NCBI GenBank assembly: GCA_001874305.1
Contig: MPCU01000006.1
Location: 124,001 to 188,000 of the forward strand
From: Bacteriovorax sp. MedPE-SWde
Lineage (GTDB): Bacteria > Bdellovibrionota > Bacteriovoracia > Bacteriovoracales > Bacteriovoracaceae
Direction of reading: 5' to 3'
Length of the DNA stretch: 64,000 nucleotides
The notes beneath the pieces are model-generated. The model did not search any database and was not told the DNA's origin. It saw nothing but the letters and a program-made list of their open reading frames with translations. Positions 43,312-52,276 of the stretch are shown here, one piece after another. The stretch's first letter is position 1; each line of letters opens with the position of its first letter. Made by a program: the position numbers and the translations under genes.

Positions 43312-44842
43312 GATGAAACTAATCACTATTGCTAAACTTACAATTTCTACAATCTACACAACCCTAACTTTTGCAAACTTTGGCATGGGCTTTGGTGTTC
43401 CAACTTTCGAGATGTCTACTGAAGAAAAACGAGAGTTCTATAATAACCCAGAAAACTATCAATTCATCGCAATTCAGATTGCATCAGTATTTAAAGAGAA
43501 TCAACAGGGACTTGGTGGCTTCAACATGGGAGGGTCCTTTGGAGCTCAAGATTCAGAACACCCAAAAACTAAGAGTGAACAAGTTGACAAGATACTCTCT
43601 TCTTATGGATTAAATGATCCAGATCTTGCAGATATACAAGATAGTGTCTTATCAGAGTCTGCTCTAAAACTTGCGCAAAACGAAGTAGATATAGTAAGTG
43701 ATAAAGAAAACCCATATATGCTTAAGTATGAAAACTCTCGTTCGACAAAGGCGCTAGAAAACTTTGTAACAACAATAAATAGTAGTGGTAAGTACTCGAC
43801 TCCCTCTCAACTTGATAAGGCCTATAAACTTAAAGAAATATCAGAGAAGACAACTGGTAACTATAAGGCATATCTAAAAGAGCTAGAAAAGAACTTTGAA
43901 GGAAAAGATCTTTCTCGTATTGCCAAAGACTCCATGATGAGCTTTGAGTTTACTCCAAATACTCAGGTCGACTTTCTTAAGACAATGCTTAAAGGAGATA
44001 TAGACCAAAGCTACCTCAATGGTGTGATACATTTTCAATTGATGAATATGTATTCCGCTGCAGAATCAATGTACCCACCAACTCCAGGACTTTTGGAGCT
44101 TGCTACTGAATATTATGACTTTAACTCGAAGTCTAGTATGTTTGGGACCGACTACTTACTATGTGATTTATCAAAGCAAGTTTACAACAAGACAGAATAT
44201 CGAAAAATACAGGAAGGGGAACCTAAACCAGGCTTTCCAGGAGAAATGCCAGGTAACTTTGAAGATAGTTGTATAGAATGTGTCATGCAAAATGATATAA
44301 AGATCGACAAAGAAAAAAGAGATAAGATGACTAAAATGATGGATCAAAATCAAGTTAACAAGGTCGCAAAGCTTATCTCACTTGGCGCTGATGCCGGAGT
44401 TATATGTGAAGGCGGGCTCACTCCAGTAGACCATTTAGAAATAGCTGAAGCGGAGGGTTTCGTTTCTCTTGAAGACTTTAATTCAATGCTCTCAGTTACA
44501 TCTGCAGATAAACCTTGTCATGTTGATATTATCGATCAGAATATTCCAGAATTATGTGATACGGCCAATGTTCTTTCTTGGGTTAACAACGAAGTAAGGA
44601 GGCAAGGCAGTATGATAAAGAGGTCGAAACGTGAAAACTCTACAGTAAACTTTGTTAGTGCCTATTCTGATGACAACTGTAATTTTTCAATTCTTAATAA
44701 ACAAGTCAAACAAGGCTCAAGAATAAGCACAGAGAGTATCGAATTAAGAATCACTCCCATAAATGGTGATGGAGAAATATCAATCTCTGATAAAGACAAA
44801 GAAGAGTTCTTAGCGAAGCTCGAAAAATTAATTGTAAACTAA
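43310..44842 (+). CDS. Large secreted protein of unknown function
   Basis: 510 residues with a signal peptide (about 1-22) followed by a Gly/Phe-rich stretch (FGMGFGVPTF, GLGGFNMGGSFG). The long helical middle contains DLADIQDSVL and similar segments, and cysteines cluster in the C-terminal third (CIECVMQ, VICEGG, PCHVD, LCDTAN, NCNF). Two ATG codons (43310, 43313) are possible starts and neither has a clear binding site. No domain recognised. It overlaps the convergent glycosyltransferase gene by four bases. Confidence 0.7.
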   Translation: MMKLITIAKLTISTIYTTLTFANFGMGFGVPTFEMSTEEKREFYNNPENYQFIAIQIASVFKENQQGLGGFNMGGSFGAQDSEHPKTKSEQVDKILSSYGLNDPDLADIQDSVLSESALKLAQNEVDIVSDKENPYMLKYENSRSTKALENFVTTINSSGKYSTPSQLDKAYKLKEISEKTTGNYKAYLKELEKNFEGKDLSRIAKDSMMSFEFTPNTQVDFLKTMLKGDIDQSYLNGVIHFQLMNMYSAAESMYPPTPGLLELATEYYDFNSKSSMFGTDYLLCDLSKQVYNKTEYRKIQEGEPKPGFPGEMPGNFEDSCIECVMQNDIKIDKEKRDKMTKMMDQNQVNKVAKLISLGADAGVICEGGLTPVDHLEIAEAEGFVSLEDFNSMLSVTSADKPCHVDIIDQNIPELCDTANVLSWVNNEVRRQGSMIKRSKRENSTVNFVSAYSDDNCNFSILNKQVKQGSRISTESIELRITPINGDGEISISDKDKEEFLAKLEKLIVN

Positions 44843-45654
44843 CCCAGATAAGTATCTTTAGATCCAGAATCGTTCTTAAAACCTATCTGTGATTTTTCAT
44901 AGATAATTAGTTTTATAAGAGCTCGAAAAAGTGCAGTTTGGGCAGAGATAACGAAGCCAAGTTTTCCAAGACGCCATGACTTCTTAAAGATATGAAAGAA
45001 TGTCCAATAAAGAGTCGCAAGAACCTCTAGAGCACCTACTCTCTTACCTTTTTCAAATTTCTCATTCGCCACGAGAAGAGTGAAACGAGGAATCTTCTTT
45101 ACCCAGTCTTCCATAGAGTAAGTGTCATCATGAAGAACTCTAAAGTCCCTATTAATAAACCCTACTTTATCACTTTGCTCATGAACTGGCCTTCCATCAA
45201 TAAGATGTTCATGGTGGTTTCCGCCAGTATAGCGAACTCTGTCTTTAAGAAAGAGTCTCTCTTGCCACCAACTCTTTCCGTGACCACTAGATACTTCTTT
45301 TCCGAGATAGTATTCAGTGCGACAGATATTATAAAGAACCTTATCTGGATTATTATTAATGACACTATAGATTTCATCAGCTAGCTCTTTAGTCAGCTTC
45401 TCATCACTATCCATCATAAAACACCATTCGTGTGTTGCTTTATCAATTGAAATATTTCTTTGAGCAATAAATCCAGGCCATGGGCTATTGTGAACAACGA
45501 CATTTGAATAGGTTTTGGCAATTTCAATAGTACGATCAGTACTACCTCCATCAACTATAACCACCTCATCAAATGAACTTAAAGAATCCAAGCAGCGCTT
45601 CAGACTTGATTCAGAGTTTTGGGTAAGAATAAGAACTGATACCTTCTTCGACAT
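44839..45654 (-). CDS. Family 2 glycosyltransferase (WaaE/KdtX-like)
   Basis: 271 residues with a GT-A fold: VSVLILTQNSESSLKRCLDSL, VDGGSTDRTIEIA and the metal-binding DSDE motif (MMDSDEKLTKELADEI). The WWQERLFLKD and NHHEHLI segments resemble lipopolysaccharide core glucosyl/heptosyltransferases of the WaaE group. It probably adds a sugar to LPS or another surface polysaccharide. It is the last gene of a three-gene glycosyltransferase cluster. Confidence 0.88.
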   Translation of the reverse strand: MSKKVSVLILTQNSESSLKRCLDSLSSFDEVVIVDGGSTDRTIEIAKTYSNVVVHNSPWPGFIAQRNISIDKATHEWCFMMDSDEKLTKELADEIYSVINNNPDKVLYNICRTEYYLGKEVSSGHGKSWWQERLFLKDRVRYTGGNHHEHLIDGRPVHEQSDKVGFINRDFRVLHDDTYSMEDWVKKIPRFTLLVANEKFEKGKRVGALEVLATLYWTFFHIFKKSWRLGKLGFVISAQTALFRALIKLIIYEKSQIGFKNDSGSKDTYLG

Positions 45655-45662
45655 TTACTCTC

Positions 45663-46742
45663 TCACTTTGAGTTTAAAAACTCATACCACGTTGCAAAGT
45701 TCTTCTCTTTGTTAAAGAGATTTTCAACTCTAGCACGACCCTCTTTACCAAACTGTTGGCGAAGATTCTTATCTTTAATTAATACTTCAGTTTTAGCTGC
45801 AAAGTCCTCTATGGAAAATGGTTTAACTAAAAGACCAGTCTCATCATCAGAAACAACTTCTCTCATACTACTCGTATTAAATGCCACTACAGGTTTACCA
45901 CAGGCCATGGCCTCAATCATTGAGCGGGCTGTGCCTTCATAGCGAGAAGTGAAAACATAGATGTCAATTTCTTTTACAAAGTCCGAGACATTATCAATAT
46001 GTCCTATAAACTCCACATTATCCTGAAGTCCTAATTCATGAGCTAGCTTAATAAGAAAATCTCTCTCCTCACCTTCTCCAGCAATCTTCATGATAAACGG
46101 TATACCTTTATCTTTTAGGATCTTTAGTGATGGCATGAGAAGATCAAGACCTTTTTGATGTGACAGCCTTGAAGCATTTCCAAGAACTATCGTCTGTCCA
46201 TCTTTTGTAGTCTCTCCGACATATGTAAAGTCTTTGAGATCTATTCCGTTAGCAATATAGGGAACACACTGATTTTCTCTGAGAAGTTTTGGCGACTTCT
46301 CAAGAAACTCATCTCGTATTGATTCAGAGATGGGAACAAAGTAATCTAGTCCCACACGAAAATTAAAAAGATAAGATAGTGACTGCTTTGGCGCAATTGG
46401 CATTCCACATCTTAAGACGACTTTCTTTACACCGGCCTTCTTAATTGCATAAGCGGCCGCCCTTACATCTCTAAAAGAATTAAAGACTAGTACGTCAAGA
46501 TTATCTTTTTTAACCAACCTAGTTAATTTAATCAGAAACATAGGATTAAAGTAACTATGCTTTGAAATTGCGATATCTCTAATAACAAGACCAACTTCAA
46601 GAGATCGTTTTGCAAGCTCACCATCAACTGGTGAATACATTACAACTTCATCTCCAAGAGACTTGCAATAGTTGGCCATTTCAAAGTGCCACTTCTCACC
46701 GCCACCCCAAATCGAATAACCGTTAAAAAATCCTATTCTCAT
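45663..46742 (-). CDS. Family 4 glycosyltransferase (GT-B)
   Basis: 359 residues. The N-terminal GT-B domain opens GFFNGYSIWGGGEKWHFEMANY. The C-terminal domain has the GT4 signature GNASRLSHQKGLDLLMPSLKIL and the donor-binding motif FTSRYEGTARSMIEAMACGKPVVAF (EX7E). It uses a nucleotide-activated sugar to build surface glycan, probably LPS. It overlaps the upstream gene by one base (46742), so translation is coupled. Confidence 0.9.
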   Translation of the reverse strand: MRIGFFNGYSIWGGGEKWHFEMANYCKSLGDEVVMYSPVDGELAKRSLEVGLVIRDIAISKHSYFNPMFLIKLTRLVKKDNLDVLVFNSFRDVRAAAYAIKKAGVKKVVLRCGMPIAPKQSLSYLFNFRVGLDYFVPISESIRDEFLEKSPKLLRENQCVPYIANGIDLKDFTYVGETTKDGQTIVLGNASRLSHQKGLDLLMPSLKILKDKGIPFIMKIAGEGEERDFLIKLAHELGLQDNVEFIGHIDNVSDFVKEIDIYVFTSRYEGTARSMIEAMACGKPVVAFNTSSMREVVSDDETGLLVKPFSIEDFAAKTEVLIKDKNLRQQFGKEGRARVENLFNKEKNFATWYEFLNSK

Positions 46743-47626
46743 TATTTTACCAACTTATAATTTTTAAATTCACCTATACGATAACCCGTTAAACTTTCAA
46801 TATAATCACTTATGGCCATTCGTATATGCTTTATCTTAAAGTCTGGATCCAATGTATCAAGACTTAAGTCATTTCTATTTTCATTAATCCACTTCTCCAT
46901 AAGAAGCGGATGGGTGTCCATAAATTGTTTGAGTCCAAAAACTTTCTTATATGACCACTCATCACTCGATTCAAAATCTTTACCATGGTAGAGCTTATCA
47001 AATGACTTAATTTTCTTTGCCATGACCTGCTCACTTCTCGCCCAACCGTAGTGAAAAATTCTGGCATCAATTAACTTCGCGTTTGGCTTTCGACCATCTG
47101 CAAATCGAAACCCTTGTGCATCGAGATGACTTTTAAGGTTTACGCCATTCTTTATTGTCCTAACTTCACGTCTATAGATTGTTCTTGTGTATTTATAGAT
47201 ATCTACATTTCCAAAGAAGTGAAGATAGTTATAAACAAGGCCTTCAAGCTCATCTCTATCAATAAGTTCTTTTATACCATTTTCAATTGCAGGGAGATCG
47301 TCTTCATGGAGAACTTCATCACCTTGAATATACTGGCAGGCCTTCCCCTGGCATTTATCTAGAGCAATATTAGTTTGCTGAGATAGAATTAACCCGCTCT
47401 TTTGAATATTTGGATCCCACCAAGATTTAACAAATTTATACTTACTACCTGTTAAGTTATCTCTGAGATACTCATGAGTACCATCGTCTTCAGTGCATTC
47501 CGGATTGTTAAAACCGACATTGATCACGACCTCGTCACATAGTGGTTCTATAGAGAGCACACTCTCAAGAATTGGATAGCCTAAAGTCAGGCCATTTTTG
47601 ATAAATGTAAAACCAGATGTTTGCAA
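46742..47626 (-). CDS. Glycosyltransferase-like protein (GT-A)
   Basis: 294 residues. GT-A-like features are the early GFTFIKNGLTLGYPILESVLSI, CDEVVINVGFN, and the acidic QGDEVLHEDDLP site in place of DXD. It is related to family 2 glycosyltransferases. The start is TTG at 47626 with AGGAG six bases upstream. It is first in the three-gene cluster, which lies on the minus strand between hemA and hemCD. Confidence 0.75.
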   Translation of the reverse strand: MQTSGFTFIKNGLTLGYPILESVLSIEPLCDEVVINVGFNNPECTEDDGTHEYLRDNLTGSKYKFVKSWWDPNIQKSGLILSQQTNIALDKCQGKACQYIQGDEVLHEDDLPAIENGIKELIDRDELEGLVYNYLHFFGNVDIYKYTRTIYRREVRTIKNGVNLKSHLDAQGFRFADGRKPNAKLIDARIFHYGWARSEQVMAKKIKSFDKLYHGKDFESSDEWSYKKVFGLKQFMDTHPLLMEKWINENRNDLSLDTLDPDFKIKHIRMAISDYIESLTGYRIGEFKNYKLVK

Positions 47627-47744
47627 AAAGTACTCCTTTAATTAAGCTATTAAAATAACATAACTCAACTGTATTTGACAGAATCTAGAATCAGCATTTT
47701 TCGACAAGACGCGCAAGAAGTAACTTCTCTCAATTTCTTTACGA

Positions 47745-47809
47745 ATCTACATTTCCATGACACAAATTCAGGGACATTTCTGTATGTTTACTAGGATTTT
47801 CAATATAAA
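47745..47809 (+). promoter_or_regulatory. Candidate hem-boxes and -10 upstream of hemCD
   Basis: ATCTACATTTC-CA-TGACAC (47745-47763) matches the hemA element at 17 of 19 positions and contains CTACA-N6-TGACA. A second pair, GGACA-N6-TATGT (47772-47787), follows with the same 11-base repeat distance. A TATAAA -10-like hexamer is at 47804-47809, 16 bases after the second pair. Confidence 0.6.
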
Positions 47810-47844
47810 TTACAAATACTTGTGCAACTAGTTAGGAGTTGGCC

Positions 47845-49392
47845 TTGACAAATATCGTACCTGTCAAAAATAAATATATCATTGGAACACGTGGATCACT
47901 TCTTGCCCTCACTCAATGTGGACAAATAAAGGCCGAGCTAGAAAGAGTAACTGGTGACGAATTTGAACTAAAAGTAATTACAACTCAAGGTGATCAAATT
48001 GTTGATAAACCTCTTTGGCAACTTGAAGGAAAGGACTTTTTTACAAAAGAACTTGATGCTGAACTCTTAGAAGAAAAAATCGACCTTGTAGTCCACTCAT
48101 ATAAAGACCTTGGCAGTGACAGACCAGAAGGAATAAAGCTCGCAGCTATTACAAAGAGAAATTACGCTCAAGACATCCTTCTTATAAAGAAGGAGACTGT
48201 AGCGAAGCTTGGTGAAATGACTGAGCTAATCGTTGGTACAAGCTCTCCAAGGCGTATAGTAAACACTGAAGCACAGCTATCAAAATTCATCCCTAACGGA
48301 AGTAATATTGAAGTTAAAACAAAGATGCTCAGAGGGAATGTTAATACAAGAATTGGAAAGCTTAAAGATGACCAATACGACGCAATTATTCTTGCTATGC
48401 CAGGAATTGAAAGACTTGCAATCACTCAAAAGTCACGAATTGAGCTAGAGGCACTTCTTGAAGGTATGACATTTATGATTATGCCTCAAAGTGAGTTCCC
48501 ATCGGCGGCAAGCCAGGGAGCTCTAGCAATAGAATGTCTAGAATCAAGAAAGGATAATGGAGAGCTCTTAGAAAAACTTCAAAGAGTTCAAGATAAGAAT
48601 ACTGTTAGTGAGATCTCTAGAGAGAGGCACTCATTTGCAAGCTATGGTGGAGGCTGTCACCTTGCGGTTGGAATCAATGTAATGAAGACTGGTGATTACT
48701 ATCTTCATGTTCACAGAGGTTCTGTTGACGGTAAAGTTATAGATGAAAAACAACTAGAGGGAAGCTTCCCTAACCCATCAGCAAAAACAAAAGCATTCAT
48801 TGGATTACCTGCAGAAAAACTTGAAGGACAACCATATACTCCGTGCTGGCTACTTACTAAAGAAGAATTAGAGATACAGTCACTTCCAGCAGGCGACCTT
48901 CTTGTGGCCTCTCGTTATGGAATGCTCAATGCTAAAAAAGCAAATGGAGCGGTTTTTACTTCAGGGATAAAGACTTGGCAGGCACTTTCATCTGAAGGTG
49001 TTTGGGTTCATGCTTCATGTGATTCACTTGGTGAGCAGTATCTAGAAAATATTAGAAAGTCAGTAACTTTAGATATTATGCTGGGAGATAATAGACCCCT
49101 ATCTATTCTCACTCATGAAGATAGCCACTCGGCATATGGAGTTGTAATTCCATCATATTCTAAAGATACTCTTGGTCTTACAAATGACCAAAAAGAAGCG
49201 CTACTAGCATGTGATGTCTTCTACTGGACAAGCTTTACTCAATACCAATCGTATGTAGAGCAGTACCCAGAAATAAAAGACGCATTTCACTGTTGTGGAC
49301 TAGGGAAAACATTAGAGAGTTTCAAAGCGGCCAATTTATCAGCGCGACCATTCTCTTCTATAACAGAATTTAAAACTTGGTTTAATAAATAA
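47845..49392 (+). CDS. hemC: Fused porphobilinogen deaminase / uroporphyrinogen-III synthase-like protein
   Basis: 515 residues beginning at TTG 47845 (AGGAG six bases upstream); a TTG at 47839 abuts the binding site and is less likely. Residues about 1-320 are porphobilinogen deaminase, which joins four porphobilinogens into hydroxymethylbilane. Evidence is IGTRGSLLALTQ, the catalytic Asp88 (HSYKD), GTSSPRR (131-137), LRGNVNTR, and the dipyrromethane-cofactor Cys271 (GGGCHLAVG). Residues about 335-515 resemble a divergent HemD that closes the tetrapyrrole ring; the end FHCCGLGKTLESFKAANLSARP mimics the HemD C-terminal strand-helix. The HemD half is weak by eye and needs a profile check. First gene of the hemCD-hemL-kinase-regulator-hemE-hemN operon. 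Confidence 0.85.
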   Translation: MTNIVPVKNKYIIGTRGSLLALTQCGQIKAELERVTGDEFELKVITTQGDQIVDKPLWQLEGKDFFTKELDAELLEEKIDLVVHSYKDLGSDRPEGIKLAAITKRNYAQDILLIKKETVAKLGEMTELIVGTSSPRRIVNTEAQLSKFIPNGSNIEVKTKMLRGNVNTRIGKLKDDQYDAIILAMPGIERLAITQKSRIELEALLEGMTFMIMPQSEFPSAASQGALAIECLESRKDNGELLEKLQRVQDKNTVSEISRERHSFASYGGGCHLAVGINVMKTGDYYLHVHRGSVDGKVIDEKQLEGSFPNPSAKTKAFIGLPAEKLEGQPYTPCWLLTKEELEIQSLPAGDLLVASRYGMLNAKKANGAVFTSGIKTWQALSSEGVWVHASCDSLGEQYLENIRKSVTLDIMLGDNRPLSILTHEDSHSAYGVVIPSYSKDTLGLTNDQKEALLACDVFYWTSFTQYQSYVEQYPEIKDAFHCCGLGKTLESFKAANLSARPFSSITEFKTWFNK

Positions 49393-49411
49393 GAAATAAA
49401 AGGATATTAAT

Positions 49412-50680
49412 ATGGGTAAGCAAGAACAATTATTTGAAAGAAGTAAAGAACTCGTTCCTGGTGGAGTTCACTCTCCAGTAAGAAGTTTTAAAGGACTTAG
49501 CTCAACGCCACGTTTTGTAAAATCTGCAAAAGGTGCTTACATTACAGATGTTGATGGAAAAGACTATATTGATTTCTGTATGAGTTTTGGTCCATTGATT
49601 CTTGGACATAGAAATGAAGTTGTTGAAAACAAACTTAAAGAAGCTCTTGAGAGAGGTTGGAGTTATGGAGCTTGTGAGCCCTATTCACTAGATCTTGCAG
49701 AACTTCTTCTTCAAAGACTTCCATTTGTGGATCAAATCCGCTTTGTAAACTCTGGAACTGAAGCTGTTATGACGGCCTTAAGACTTGCCAGAGGAGCAAC
49801 GGGAAAAAATAAAATTATAAAGTTTAATGGTTGCTACCATGGACATGTAGATTCAATGCTTATTAAGGCAGGATCTGGTCTAGCAGGTACAGCTGAAGCA
49901 TCTTCTGGTGGAGTTCCATCTGGAGTTGCTGACGATACTCTTATTTTAGAGCTTGGTGATCTTGAAGGCGTGAAAGCTTGCTTCAATGATCACAAAGACC
50001 AAATTGCAGCTATTATTGTAGAACCTCTACCGGCCAACAATGGTCTTCTTGTTCAAGATCAGGAATTTTTAAACGGTCTAAGAGAAATTACAAAAGCTAA
50101 TGACTCTCTCCTTATTTTTGATGAAGTAATTTCAGGGTTCAGAGTTGCTTTTGGTGGTATGGCTGAAAAAACAGGTATTACTCCTGACATCGTGACATAT
50201 GGAAAAATCATTGGTGGTGGACTTCCAGTTGGAGCAATTGCTGCGAAGAAGAACATCATGAATAACTTAGCGCCAGTTGGATCTGTTTATCAAGCAGGAA
50301 CACTAAGTGCTAACCCTCTGGCAATGGTTGGAGGACTTGAAACACTAAGTCTAATGACAGAAGAGAAATATGCACAACTTGATTCAAATACAGAGAAAGT
50401 TGCCGCAGTATTTAAAAAATGGCTTGCTGAATACGCAGATGGGAAGTTCTCAAACTATAATGTTATTCAAGAATCATCACTTTTTTGGATTGTTCCAGGT
50501 GATAAGATAAAATGTGTAGGAAATATTCCAGGTAATATCGGAGAAGACTTTGTTCCACTATTTGAGCTTCTTCTTGAAAAAGGAATATACTTATCTCCAA
50601 ATGCATATGAAGTTGGGTTTGGATCTCTTGCTCATAATGATGAAGTTATCAAAGATCTAGAGAACAGACTTTGGAAATAA
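49412..50680 (+). CDS. hemL: Glutamate-1-semialdehyde 2,1-aminomutase
   Basis: 422 residues, full family length. It converts glutamate-1-semialdehyde to 5-aminolevulinate with pyridoxamine/pyridoxal phosphate. The PLP lysine is Lys265 in TYGKIIGGGLPVGA, and NSGTEAVMTALRLARG and CYHGHVDSML are typical. A good AAAGGA binding site precedes the ATG. It supplies the substrate for downstream steps; no hemB is visible in the window. Confidence 0.97.
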   Translation: MGKQEQLFERSKELVPGGVHSPVRSFKGLSSTPRFVKSAKGAYITDVDGKDYIDFCMSFGPLILGHRNEVVENKLKEALERGWSYGACEPYSLDLAELLLQRLPFVDQIRFVNSGTEAVMTALRLARGATGKNKIIKFNGCYHGHVDSMLIKAGSGLAGTAEASSGGVPSGVADDTLILELGDLEGVKACFNDHKDQIAAIIVEPLPANNGLLVQDQEFLNGLREITKANDSLLIFDEVISGFRVAFGGMAEKTGITPDIVTYGKIIGGGLPVGAIAAKKNIMNNLAPVGSVYQAGTLSANPLAMVGGLETLSLMTEEKYAQLDSNTEKVAAVFKKWLAEYADGKFSNYNVIQESSLFWIVPGDKIKCVGNIPGNIGEDFVPLFELLLEKGIYLSPNAYEVGFGSLAHNDEVIKDLENRLWK

Positions 50681-51576
50681 AGAAATCTAGCTCTATTCTC
50701 TTCTTTCTTTCAGGACTAGTCAGTGTGCTAATCACACTGCTTGGTTCTTGGTGGCTTTATTTAATCTTTGGGTTAAGTAGTAGACTAGCTGAGCTTGAAG
50801 TTCAATCAGAAGGGCCAAATATTGTCAGACTTATTAAGTGGGAAGGAAGTGCATTTATTATACTTCTGTTCATCATAATTATCTCTCACACAATATTATT
50901 CATGAAGGACCAAAAAAAGAATAAAGCAATACATGCTTTCTTTGCTGGTCTCACTCATGAACTAAAGACTCCCCTAGCAAGCATTAGACTTCAAGCAGAA
51001 GTCATAAAAGATGAGTCAGACAGAATAGAAAATAAACGTTTAGACAAGTTAACAAATAGACTAATTGAAGATACCGCAAGACTTGAAACTCAGATGGACA
51101 AAATCCTACAGCTTTCAAGAATGGAAAAAGGTGGAAACCTAAATCTTGTCTCAGTTAATCTACATTCATTTATTCAAAGAGAAATTAAAGACCTTGCCAT
51201 TGGTATGGACACTACTATTTCGGGGATTGATCCTGAAACAGAAGTATTAATAGATGAGTTTGCGTTTGCTATCATTATTAAGAACTTTATTCAAAATACA
51301 CGCAACCACACTTCTTCTAAAACTATAAGTATAGAAGGAAAGCAAGGTCCTGACACAATTACAATTGCCTATAAAGATAATGGAGTATTTGACGGTAATA
51401 TTAAAAAATTAGGAAATCTCTTCTACAAGCATAACTCTTCTAAAGGATCAGGTATTGGACTATACCTTTCTAAGAGGCTTATAAAACGTATGAATGGACA
51501 ACTTAGAATTACTAAAAATACTGGGCTTGTCTTTGAAATAGAAATCCCTCTTTACCAAGGAGAGCGCCATGACTAA
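50671..51576 (+). CDS. Sensor histidine kinase of the heme operon
   Basis: 301 residues. Two transmembrane helices (about 9-31 and 59-78) enclose a short periplasmic segment (about 32-58) too small for a classical ligand domain. The dimerisation box is THELKTPLASIRLQ with phospho-acceptor His96. The ATPase half has the N-box (FIQNTRNHTS) and the G-box (GSGIGLYLSKRL). The start is TTG at 50671, overlapping the hemL stop by ten bases. It overlaps the response regulator by eight bases. Its place among heme genes suggests it senses heme, a precursor or membrane redox state, as proposed for Leptospira HemK. Confidence 0.9.
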   Translation: MEIKKSSSILFFLSGLVSVLITLLGSWWLYLIFGLSSRLAELEVQSEGPNIVRLIKWEGSAFIILLFIIIISHTILFMKDQKKNKAIHAFFAGLTHELKTPLASIRLQAEVIKDESDRIENKRLDKLTNRLIEDTARLETQMDKILQLSRMEKGGNLNLVSVNLHSFIQREIKDLAIGMDTTISGIDPETEVLIDEFAFAIIIKNFIQNTRNHTSSKTISIEGKQGPDTITIAYKDNGVFDGNIKKLGNLFYKHNSSKGSGIGLYLSKRLIKRMNGQLRITKNTGLVFEIEIPLYQGERHD

Positions 51577-52255
51577 GATTCTTATCGTTGAAGATGACAA
51601 CAACCTTGGTGATACACTCTTTGAGTACCTAGAAGGTTTCGGTCATCAGTGCCTCCTTGCTAAAACAGCAAAAGAAGCAAAGGAGCATTTTGCAAAACTT
51701 GCTCCAGATATTGTGCTCATGGATATTGGTCTACCTGATGGAAGTGGACTTGATCTTGCGAGACAGTTTAGAGACTTCAGAAAAGATTTCGCACTCCTCT
51801 TTCTTTCGGCACTAAATGACCCAGAAACTAAAGTTGAAGGGCTTGAAATTGGTGCTGAAGATTACATAACTAAGCCATTTGCTTTAAAAGAGCTTATGTT
51901 CAGGCTCGATAGGATCAGAACCTTTAAAGAAGATGTAAGTAAAGTTGAAGACGAACTTATATTTGGACAACTAAAAGTCTGGTTTAAGAGGTTTGAGGTT
52001 CAAGATGGTAGTGGCGTAGTGATCTCACTTTCACAAAAAGAATGTGCGATTTTAAAGTACATGTGGATGAATAAGAATGAAGCACTAACTCGAGATCAAA
52101 TAATTGATAAGGTTTGGGGAGAAGATAAATTCCCTTCGCATAGAACAGTAGATAATTACATAGTAAAACTTAGAAAGTGGGCCGAGACAGATATAGATGG
52201 GCCTCTTCAAATACAGAGTATTCGCGGAATTGGATATAAACTAACAATTAAATAA
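51569..52255 (+). CDS. OmpR-family response regulator of the heme operon
   Basis: 228 residues. Receiver domain with phospho-acceptor Asp52 (LMDIGLP) and Lys102 (YITKPFA). C-terminal winged-helix DNA-binding domain with SHRTVDNYIVKLRKW and IQSIRGIGYKL. GAGAGCGCC precedes its ATG inside the kinase gene. By analogy with Leptospira HemR it is the likely reader of the hem-box-like direct repeats upstream of hemA and hemCD. OmpR-type proteins bind direct repeats of about 10-11 bases, which fits those elements. Confidence 0.93.
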   Translation: MTKILIVEDDNNLGDTLFEYLEGFGHQCLLAKTAKEAKEHFAKLAPDIVLMDIGLPDGSGLDLARQFRDFRKDFALLFLSALNDPETKVEGLEIGAEDYITKPFALKELMFRLDRIRTFKEDVSKVEDELIFGQLKVWFKRFEVQDGSGVVISLSQKECAILKYMWMNKNEALTRDQIIDKVWGEDKFPSHRTVDNYIVKLRKWAETDIDGPLQIQSIRGIGYKLTIK

Positions 52256-52276
52256 TATTATTATAAAGGAAAAAAC

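Noticed and set aside
47207-47218. Third copy of the ATCTACATTTCC hem-box half
   Set aside because: It is inside a glycosyltransferase coding region, lacks the TGACA half, and is likely chance in AT-rich DNA.
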